Position numbers and translations under genes: made by a program. Source: Chromera velia (lineage: Eukaryota; Sar; Chromeraceae). From it: a DNA stretch of 26,655 nucleotides. Each line of letters begins with the position of its first letter. The stretch's first letter is position 1. Location of the stretch: NCBI GenBank assembly GCA_018398765.1, contig JAHBMJ010001576.1:1-26655 (forward strand), written 5' to 3'. Positions 1-16,216 of the stretch are shown one piece after another. The notes beneath the pieces were generated by a model. That model was not told where the DNA came from. It did no database searches and was given only the letters and a program-made list of their open reading frames with translations.

Positions 1-34
1 GGGGGGGGGGTGGATAATCCGGACTGGACGAGAT

Positions 35-790
35 TTGTGTGTTCCCGTCCTTTGCCTTGCCATTCGCGTCGCTCCCGCAGTTGACTTCCATGTGAGACTT
101 CCGACCGAAGACATAGGAGCAGGAGGGGGGGGCTTCTCCCCGTCTCCGGGGGGGACTGCACTCAGCGGATGGAATACGCCGGCGGGTGCTGACAGCAACA
201 ATAGGATGTTGGACTCAGGGAGGTCCGTGGTGTTGTTTGAATTGGTCCTTGGTAAGCCTGAGTTGCTGGCCAGTGCAGTGGAGAAAGGGGCCAGAGAACG
301 GCCGAGCGTGTGGTCGCGGAGTGTGGCCGAAAGTCGTCTGCTTGACAAAAGAAGAAGGAGAAGGGGGGCTCGAGACCGAGATCTGATTAGTCGGACGTTG
401 GGGCTCGTCTTCCGGTTGTCTGACTTCTTTCGGGCAGGTCTGAAATCGTTTGTAAGTCTCTTCCCGGCATTCATTCATTCATCCACTACCGCCCCCCTTC
501 CTGGCTCTGCCTCTGTTTTTTTCCCGTGTCAGAGGAGAGTGGACAGCACAGAAGTAAGGGGGGACATAGGGTATGCGACAGAATCGAGGGCCTCCGGAGA
601 GACAGGCAGAGTGGAATGGCTAGGGTATCGAGAGGGGGAGGGGGGGCAGAGACATCATCATGGCAAACTCGCCATGAGCACAGGAGGTGGAGAGAGAAGA
701 GTGACAGATGAAGAGAGACGTCGGGCCGCTGCGGCGTCCGCTCTTTTCTTCAAAGAAATTATTTCGCGGGTCGCCTCTGCCAAGGGCTGA
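35..790 (+). CDS. possible 3' end of a plus-strand gene (exon, intron, terminal exon)
   Basis: I do not recognise a family. One frame stays open through this stretch, but the better model is spliced. A consensus-like donor (GGTAAG, intron from about 252) and a strong acceptor after a long pyrimidine tract (TTTTTTTCCCGTGTCAG ending at 530) would leave a terminal exon of about 531-790, stopping at TGA 788-790. The last residues read like real protein: a charged alpha-helical run (TDEERRRAAAASALFFKEII) followed by SRVASAKG. The first half is rich in G runs and its translation looks compositionally random, so it may be intronic or upstream sequence. The gene would begin outside the window. Alternative: a chance open frame in GC-rich non-coding DNA. 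The acceptor is seen; the gene model is inferred. Confidence 0.3.
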   Translation: MCVPVLCLAIRVAPAVDFHVRLPTEDIGAGGGGFSPSPGGTALSGWNTPAGADSNNRMLDSGRSVVLFELVLGKPELLASAVEKGARERPSVWSRSVAESRLLDKRRRRRGARDRDLISRTLGLVFRLSDFFRAGLKSFVSLFPAFIHSSTTAPLPGSASVFFPCQRRVDSTEVRGDIGYATESRASGETGRVEWLGYREGEGGQRHHHGKLAMSTGGGERRVTDEERRRAAAASALFFKEIISRVASAKG

Positions 791-1176
791 CTCAGGTGCA
801 TGATCGTGTCTAGTTAGTTTGATTCAGCTAGACTTTTTGCTGGACTTTTAGAACAAGCAAGTGAACAACTCTATAGAGGAACAACTTCTAGAACAACTTG
901 TTGGTTTTTTGTGCTAGCCTCGAGCTGAGTTGAGCCTAGGGTTGAGCTGTGACTCGAGCAGAGATTCTATTATCATAATTCACCATCGCGATCAGCCTAT
1001 AAATGAGCGTGTAGTGTTCGGCTGCATGGTTCGATACGCAGCTAGACTTACTGCTAGACTCTTTACTACTATACTACCGTAGGCAACAAAATTAAATAAT
1101 ATATTTTGCAGCTTTAGCAGCAAGTTTCGCTTAGTAGGAAATTTTGTTCTATTTGTAAAATTGGATTGATTGATTG
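791..1176. other. AT-rich spacer without recognised genes
   Basis: There is no credible coding sequence. The stretch has short recurring words (AGCTAGACTT near 827 and 1040, AGAACAACTT twice near 890) and ends in a GATTGATTG run that abuts the inverted-repeat element beginning near 1177. It lies downstream of the possible plus-strand terminal exon and may hold its 3' UTR. Confidence 0.5.
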
Positions 1177-1199
1177 CCATCTATGAACCGGCACACTAG

Positions 1200-1237
1200 T
1201 AAAATAGTAAAAATAGTCGACTATTTTTACTATTTTA
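1200..1237. repeat. 38-bp perfect palindrome centred on GTCGAC
   Basis: The two 19-base halves are exact reverse complements with no loop, centred on GTCGAC at 1216-1221. Each half carries two ATAGT words. It lies at the inner edge of the left end of the inverted-repeat element and could extrude a cruciform. Confidence 0.85.
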
Positions 1238-1516
1238 GCTAACATTGCATAGTAAATAGTGAAAATAATAAAACAAATGACTATTTCAACTATTTTAAAC
1301 GGTCAAATAGTACTATTTTACTATTTCAACTATTTTTCATGTTAACTGTCAGATAATAAAGATTGAAGTCACTCGGTCAAAGCCACCCATTGGAAGTTAT
1401 ATGACGAATTCGTTAATCAAAAACGACAATCAGTTGGATTTCGAGCTGCTTTGCTTTGTCCACTGCCTCGCTCTTGATTTTTATCAGTTCTCCAGTTATA
1501 TATCAAGCCTGGCATT

Positions 1517-1848
1517 AAACGGGAGAGGGAGAGGGGAGAGGGGGAGAGGGGGAGAGGGGGAGAGAGGGAGAGAGGGAGAGAGGGAGAGAGGGAGAGAGGG
1601 AGAGAGGGAGAGAGGGAGAGAGGGAGAGAGGGGGAGAGGGGGAGAGGAGGAGAGGGAGAGGAGGAGAGGGAGAGGGAGAGGGGGAGAGGGAGATTGAGAG
1701 GGAGATTGAGAGGGAGATTGAGAGGGAGATTGGGATGGAGATTGAGAGGGAGAGGAGGGAGAGGAGAGAGAGGAGAGAGAAGAGAGAGAGGAGAGAGAGG
1801 AGAGAGAGGAGAGAGAAGAGAGAGAGGAGAGAGAAGAGAGAGAGACCC
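1517..1848. repeat. purine-rich simple repeat (GGGAGA, GAGAGAGG and variants)
   Basis: A nearly uninterrupted G/A tract on the plus strand: GGGAGA-type units, a short GGGAGATTGAGA block near 1688-1745, then GAGAGGAGA units. Open frames across it are low-complexity Arg/Glu/Gly or Ser/Leu/Pro translations and are not genes. Confidence 0.9.
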
Positions 1849-1884
1849 TTGTTCTTACAGAAAGGAGACTCTTCTGCAGTTCCA

Positions 1885-2225
1885 TCTTCTTTCCTTCTTT
1901 CTTTCCTTCCTTCCTTCTTTCCTTACTTCCTTCTTTCTTTCCTTCCTTTCTCTAGTTCCTTCCTTCCTCCCTTCTTTGCTTCCTTCTTTCTTTAATCCCT
2001 TTCTTCCTTTCTTTGATTTTTTCCTTCCTTCCACTGCTTCCTTCCTTCCTTCCTTAATCCTTTTCTTCCTTTCTTTGATTTTTTCCTTCCTTCCACTGCT
2101 TCCTTCCTTCCTTCCCTTGGTTCCTTCCTTCCTTCCTTCCTTCCTTCCTTCCTTCCATCCTTTCTTCCTTTCTTCCTTTCTTCCTTTCTTCCTTTCTTCC
2201 TTCCTTCCTTCCTCCTTTCGTTCCG
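1885..2225. repeat. pyrimidine-rich simple repeat (TTCC/TTTC units)
   Basis: A C/T tract on the plus strand made of CCTTC, CTTT and TTCC units. It contains a tandem copy of about 73 bp: TTTGATTTTTTCCTTCCTTC occurs near 2012 and again near 2074. It follows the purine tract with only a short mixed gap. Confidence 0.9.
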
Positions 2226-2815
2226 TCCTTCGATTCTCTCTCCTTTTCCTGTCCCGTTTTCCGCTTTTCCCATTCTTCCTCTCTCCATGCCTTTCACCGC
2301 TATGTATGGTTGATTATCATGCACTGGCAGCTCTGAAGCAGGCACTCAACTTGAATTTAACTTTGTTTGATGCCTCTCCCAGCCTGCCTGACTGGCTTCA
2401 AATTAGTAGAGAGAGGATGAGGGAAAGGCGAAAGAAAAGAAGGGGACAGATCATTACAGGATTAATTGAATTTAAAGAATTTCAAGGTCAAAAACAATGG
2501 GAAAATCGATATGAAAGTGTAAAATAGGTATAAAATTTACAGTAAAAATAGTGAAAATAATCAACTATTTTGACTATTTTGGGTGACACTGCGTAGTCAC
2601 TGAGTAAAAATATAAAATGAATGTAAAAATAGGAAAATAGTTTTCTATTTTATAACAAGATTTTCTGTGCTGACTCATCTGTAAAAATAGTTAAAATAGT
2701 GGATTATTTCTTTTGTATCAAATAGTAAATAGTCCACTATTTTACTATTTACTATCAAAACGTAGGAATAGTTAAAATAGTGACTATTTTTTAATTTTAC
2801 CGGTTTATAGATGAC

Positions 2816-3779
2816 TGATTGATTGATATGTTCCGCCCTAAGGCCTTAAGTATGGTAGTTTGAGAACTTATAGCCCAACTAGTAGCCCAATCGATGTTAT
2901 AATCTTATAATAGTGACACATAATCGATCATATTTTAAAGAAACAATCTTTTAGTGCCAAATATATATTTCATTATTTTTTTTTTACATCTCTGATTTCA
3001 TAATTGTTGGTATCTTTTAGTAATGTAACCCCAGTTAATCGGACTTAATCCCAGGTATATTAAGCGGCTAACCAACCTCCTCCTCCCTTTTTTTATTATT
3101 TAATATATATATATATATATATATATGCTAACCGCCCTCCCTACCCCCCGAGGTTTGGTAAGGGTGGTGTGGGGAAGGAGGTGTCTCATTGCTCATAGAT
3201 TGCCTAGTAGATTGATATAAAACTAAACATAAATTATAATTCTACCCCCCCCCCCCCTCCGCCCCTAACGTAACTGGGTTACCCAAAATCTTTAATGCGC
3301 TGCCCCTTTAAGTTATACATATACACCTAGCTAGATATGCACTTATTATATATATATTATATAGTTTGTTTTATTCTTAGTTCTCAATACAAGTTAAATA
3401 ACAGAGAGTCTCACTTAATCGCAGATAAAAACTTGATCTTTTTTGGATTTTTTTGGTAAGTTTTTATATTGAATCATAACTTGAATGTGTTCAATCTGTA
3501 CTGCCCACTAGGCTCTAGCAAAAGAGAGGGTATCCTTATTTACCTCCTTAATTCATTCACTTTCTTCTTAGTTCGACTGTTGGTTGATTGTCTCAGCTTG
3601 AGGCTTTTGTGAATGTACGGAAACGACTCTCTTGTGATTGTTTTTTCTCATTTCTCGTCAATGATGACGGTCAATCTTTCAATGTTTTTTGCTGTACTTT
3701 CCTGTGAATCGCTCAATTACCTGTCAATGAGCCTTATGTATTGCCTTGTTTTTACGGTTTAATTTTCACTCTCTACTGG
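2816..3779. other. AT-rich spacer with short simple repeats
   Basis: No coding sequence is seen. It holds a TA run (3104-3126), a 13-base C run (3245-3257) and an AT-rich stretch around 2870-2990. Nothing resembles an RNA gene. Confidence 0.5.
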
Positions 3780-6200
3780 TGTCAGATGTTCGATACAGGT
3801 TGGCTGGTTTGGTCACAAAAACGACTCCATTGACGAAAAGATGTGGCAGGGAGACAGCGGACGGAGTCGAAAAGTGAGAAAACGAGAATACTTTGTGTCT
3901 GGCCAATCGATCGTTCCATAGGATCGTTGCATGCGCGAACTTCATTCACCGCTCTTCTTTTGTGGGCTCAACCGGATCGATCGGGAAAAGGGAGATATGC
4001 AGTCGTCTTCTTTCGACTGATTCAGGTTTCTTGTCGTCTGCTCCTGAAATCTTTTCCGCCTAACGGCAAAACAAGCAAACCGACAAAATTTTCGCCACCA
4101 CGTAGTTACACCCAGTCTCTTGCTGTCACCGACTGCATGCTTTATTCCCGTCCATCTTTTTACACGCCCCTACCGCAACGTGATTTGGCAGCTGTGGGCT
4201 GAATGTTTCTTCTTCTTCACATTGTCTCTGCACAAGGCTGAAGTCTGCTTGATATGCGTGGAATGCTTTCAAGAACGCCCTTCTTCATTCTGATCAATTC
4301 GAATTCATGTACTTCTTCTCATTGAGAATCGTGGGTACAATGGGACGCATTGGTGTGGTATGATAATCTTCTTTCCTTCTGCTTGTTTTGTTTTCTGTTC
4401 TCTGCATCAAGTCATAAAATCCGTCCGAACCTTGACTGGCCACTCCCAGGCAGGCTCGGTGGCCCTCCCAACTGTCACAGAGTTGCTTTCAAGACTCGAT
4501 CAGGCTACAGTGGCGTGGGCGTTGGTTCATGTTGAACAAGTTGACTGCTGTCACTTCTTTTTGAGTATATATGCACGAGCCTTCATGGACTCAGTGCATG
4601 AGACCAAAGGTGCATGGTCACGCATAAGATTGTGATCTTTCCACTTCCCTCGGCCCTCTCCCCCTCGATCCCCTGCAGGTTCCCTCCCCTCGCACATTCA
4701 CCCACAAGTCCCGGGCCCACCTTTATGACCTGCATCGTCTCTCGCTTTCTTCCTCCTCTTTTGCTTCTCAATTAAGGGTCACTGTTGCTGGCACAGATTC
4801 ATGAGGACTGAATGCGACTCGAGCCTTCATGTTGCAGCCGGTTGCAACAGCACGAGCAGACGAAGAAAAAAGACGAAACAATCCAACAGACGAAGAGAAG
4901 AAATTTGATTGAATGAAAGAGCAAGGAAAGTGGAGAACTGCTGCTTGATCGGTTGATTGCTTGCTTGCTTGCTTGATTGATACACCATTCAGACTTCTGC
5001 TTCTTCCGACCGATGCCCCTTCTCATTCTTATCGTGGTCTCTGTCTTAAGTCTGCATGTTCCACCGATCGGCAGAACCCGCAAACCAACAAAACTCTCTC
5101 TCGTCTCCATGATGTCCTTCTTTCACTCACTCTCTTGCTGTCACTGATCGCATCTCTCAAGCATCTGTCAATGTCAACGGCGCTCTTTTCATTCATTTTA
5201 CATTTCATTTAATTGCAATTCCTCGATTTACACGTACCCCCCGGCTGCTGCAGTCCTCTTCACTTCACACATTGACTGCATTTGCTGGTTACATTAAGCT
5301 TTGAGTGGTGAAGTGTTCTTCCTTTGGTCTTTGAATTCGTTTACGTTGCCGGTATTTGGGTCAACGGAGAATGATCCAATTGGTCACAAAAGCGACTAGA
5401 TTTGTTTACGAGAGGTGCAGCAGCAAACAAAGCACGAAAAGATGTAGGGAGACGGAAATAGACAGGGTTGAAAAGTGAAGAAAGACAAGAGTTCCTTTTC
5501 TGATCGATCGATGGATGGATCGATCTCTGCACCCCCTTCATGAACGTGATTCACATTTTGTCTTCTTTCGAGGGGACCATCTTGCTTATCTGCCTGAAAG
5601 CTGTTCCTCCCAACGGCAAAACAAAAAGTTGAAGCTCTGTTTCCCACGTGTTTCTTTCACTCAGCATCTTCTTGCTGTAACTGACTCCGTGCATGCCTCA
5701 AGCATCATTCTGGGAACGTTGTGAGCAGTCATTCATTCATTCAGCGCCCTCATGCAGAGCTGCTGTCTCCTCCGCTGGCACCCATACCCTTAAGGGCCTT
5801 GTCGATTTGGATGTCGTGCGTTGAATTTCTTTTCTTCTTGACTTTGACTTGCTTCATGTCTCAGGTGTTTTTCACGCCCATGCTTTGATTCATGTGTGCA
5901 CAGAGCCGACTTCATTCACGTTGCAGCAGGCGCAGCAGCTAAGAAAGCAGGCAAAGAAGCGATGTGGAGAAAGTGAAAGGTAAAGAGAGAGGAAAGCAGA
6001 CGGATTAAGTGAAAGATGAGGGAGAGGGTTTCTTTTCTGATCGACCGATGCACCCACATGGACTCGGTTCACGTCCTTTTTTCTCTGGATCGATCACATC
6101 ATGAAAGGGAAGGAACATTCATAATACAACTGAATTTCAGGCCTTTTCACGCACTCATCTGATCCCTCCAACCTCGAACTCTAAGTGCATGCAGTCTTGA
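3780..6200. repeat. cluster of about four diverged ~400-bp non-coding repeats
   Basis: Copies start near 3780, 4795, 5340 and 5890. Shared landmarks come in the same order: TTCATG/GTTGCAGCAG or GACGAAAAGATGT near the start, an AAAAGTGA-type purine stretch, a GATCGATCG-type patch, an AACGGCAAAACAA-like block (about 4062, 5073, 5613), and TCTTGCTGTMACTGA (about 4116, 5131, 5669). The last two landmarks keep a spacing of about 54-58 bp in three copies. The fourth copy (5890-6200) lacks the final block. Frames within are short and unconserved, so the conservation is at DNA level. Function unknown. Confidence 0.55.
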
Positions 6201-6295
6201 TTCACCTGACCCATTTTTTTCCCGTCCTCTTACTCTTGTTTTTTATGGCTACTACTAATGACGCGAGTGAAGGTGTGTGAGCCATCGATTGTTGA

Positions 6296-6328
6296 AAGGA
6301 AGGAAGGAAGGAAGGAAGGAAGGAAGGA
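6296..6328. repeat. GGAA microsatellite
   Basis: About eight tandem GGAA units on the plus strand, just downstream of the stop codon of the minus-strand multi-exon gene, so probably in its 3' UTR or 3' flank. Confidence 0.9.
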
Positions 6329-6364
6329 GATTTGAAGGGGATTAATGAACGACTTAATTCAGGT

Positions 6365-14154
<7,790 letters not shown>

Positions 14155-15299
14155 CGCTCGTCGGTTCTGGGTCCGTGGGCTACAGCAGAGAAACGACGCT
14201 CTACACGCAGTTGAAATTTGGCTGTCTCTTTGCGCGTTTTTTTTCAGTTTTTTCTTCTACAGATTCTTCACTGTGTGATGTGTGCCTCTCAATCACGTAC
14301 CACTAACTAGAACCAGTCAGTGAACGGTGTGTGTGTTGTGTGTGTGCTACACATACACAATATATTTCAGACGCGTATACATTCTCTTTAATTAGTGTCT
14401 CTCTCGTCCTGCGTCGGGCCAGTATGCGTATACATGCAGGATTATATTAATATATTACATAAAAAAAAAAAAAAATCATAGAACACGTACAGCTGTAGTC
14501 TCATTTAAGATACCGGTCAGTTCGCGCGCTTTGCGCGCGGAGCCGTGCATATATATATGCTGTTTATAGTTTATTGTTTATACTATAAACTATAGTTTGG
14601 TCGGGGTGCACCTGTGCGCCGGGTACGCCAAACATGGCCAGCCCCCCCACTAGTATGCATGGTTAGTGTTGGTCTGCTTTGTGGCGTTATCTAGTGAGGT
14701 CCTGGACAAAAAACCCGCACAAGCATGCAGACTTGCGTCTATGGGAAAAACAGGCCTAAACACTATCAAAATGCTCCAGCTGTAGGTGACAGTTGAGTAG
14801 AGTTTGTAGAGAAAACTAAAAAGTTGCAGAATCTTGTTACAATGAAGAAAGAAACGGAGGAGTTGAAGAGAAATGAATCCTTCAAAATATTCCGTATTCG
14901 CACAAGGAATAAAAAAGGAAAGAAAAAGCGGGAGAAGGGGAGATCAGTGAAGGAAGTTTCGACTAGTTCCTATTTTTGCATCTGGGACCCACTTTCACAT
15001 CGAATCAATAGACCATCCAAACAAACCCAGCGAGGCCCCATGCATCATGATACAGAAACCTTAACACATCTTGCAAAAATAAGTTTTTATGGCGTAGTAC
15101 CTATGTAGAGCAACTAGGATTTTATGAACGTTTTTCAACTTAAAAACGAAAAAAAGATTTGCCTTGAGGGTTCGTGGATGTAGAGCAACTAGGATTGATG
15201 AAAACATGAACCGAACCTATGTATACCAAACTAATACACGCCCGGAGAGGCGATAAGAGACAGCACTGCAATAAGCGGCAACAAGCCTTATGCCCAATC
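14155..15299. other. upstream region of the secreted-protein gene; no gene recognised
   Basis: Contains a 15-base A run (14461-14475), a CGCGC/GCGCG hairpin near 14522-14541, and an inverted TTTATAGT/ACTATAAA pair near 14553-14580. A 19-bp direct repeat, ATGTAGAGCAACTAGGATT, occurs at 15103-15121 and 15178-15196. A 94-codon frame at 14824-15108 is Lys/Arg/Glu rich with no recognisable domain; I do not call it a gene. The promoter of the minus-strand gene should lie in the right-adjacent few hundred bases, but no clear motif stands out. Confidence 0.45.
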
Positions 15300-15688
15300 A
15301 ATGCCTGTAAAACCGTCATTTTGAGTCCTGCGGCTCTTTAATTTGGTCCGCGGCTGCGCCGCGGACTCTTTCAAGCCCCTCCGTGGCGGTGCACCCTTNC
15401 CCGTCCTGCCAATATATACTCATAAAACGAGCAATTTACGCCGCAGGTGCCAATATTTTTCTGGATGCTCTTTGGTATGCATGTTTTCACTGTGTTTTGA
15501 TAAGTCTGTAAATAGTTTGTCGCAGGGCTCCACAGAGTAGCTTGGAAAGTCGCTCCGCGGCGTGGTGCGGACACGATCGAGGAAACTTTCCTCCACGGCG
15601 TGGCGCGGAGCGCCCTTCGGGCACCCTGCAGCAGAGTGGGGCCGCTCCGCGGCGTTTACCCACAAACGCCGCGGGCTTTACAGGCATT
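15300..15688. mobile_element. MITE-like element with 15-bp terminal inverted repeats and GC-rich hairpins
   Basis: AATGCCTGTAAAACC (15300-15314) and GGCTTTACAGGCATT (15674-15688) are inverted with one mismatch in 15. The interior holds two strong hairpins. One is GTCCGCGG/CCGCGGAC (15346-15353/15359-15366, 5-nt loop). The other is CCGCGGCGTTT/AAACGCCGCGG (15647-15657/15664-15674, 6-nt loop). Further CTCCGCGGCG-like words lie near 15553. No clear target-site duplication was found. One undetermined base is at 15399. No protein is credible. Confidence 0.5.
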
Positions 15689-15895
15689 GTGCCTAATGGA
15701 CCTGGTTAGGCAGGTTACATGTGCAAACCATAATGCAAACGACGGGGGTTATCCCGAGGAGTATAAGGTTTGAGGTCGTTTGAGGTGGAGGGCTATAACG
15801 AAGGTGATATTATTTTTGGATTGGAGTTTGTTTTATATATTTTTTTTTGTAATTCGGCCTTACCGAAAAGTCAAAAATATTAGTTTAAGTTTAAA

Positions 15896-16216
15896 TGTTG
15901 GATTATGGGTCACTGACAGGGACCGGCGGCGTCCGGGCCGATGAGCCTGTCCGGGATAAATCCACATGAGCATGCACAGCATGCATGCGATCTCGGGCTA
16001 CCATTTAATTTCCAGCTCCATCATAGCTCCATCGAAGTGTGTTCGATTGATTGAACAGAAACGGTTCGATCCAGTAGGGATCTCACCGCTGGACTATGCA
16101 TATGTCTTCGGGCTCTACCCTTTGCTGGTATCCCCATATAGTATTGCTATATTGCATATCTGTATAATTCCCTTATACCCCAGTCCTACCGATATGGAAG
16201 TATATTTATTTCCTTC
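15896..16216 (+). repeat. left direct repeat (candidate 5' LTR)
   Basis: The first 256 bases (15896-16151) match 21084-21339 with a single difference (GATGAGCC versus GATGGGCC) and no gaps. After a copy-specific 48-base piece, GTATATTTATTTCCT (16200-16214) is again shared. It contains GGTTCGATCC (about 16062-16071), close to a tRNA-type B box. Confidence 0.85.

Larger units (their letters stand above)
1177..2815. mobile_element. candidate non-autonomous inverted-repeat element with ATAGT-rich ends
   Basis: The outer ends are inverted: CATCTATGAACCGG on the left (1178-1191) and CCGGTTTATAGATG on the right (2800-2813). Inside each end are dense AAAATAGT/ACTATTTT words in both orientations (about 1198-1345 and 2530-2795). 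Both sides are flanked by TGATTGATTG (1167-1176 and 2816-2825), which could be a target-site duplication or simply a short tandem repeat. The core is microsatellite (purine-rich 1517-1848, pyrimidine-rich 1885-2225). No transposase is present. The ends are seen directly; the mobile interpretation is inferred. Confidence 0.45.

Noticed and set aside
1401-2527. Open frames of up to 277 codons in either strand
   Set aside because: They consist almost wholly of Arg/Glu/Gly, Ser/Leu/Pro/Phe or Lys/Gly/Arg repeats from purine and pyrimidine tracts; no non-repetitive domain.
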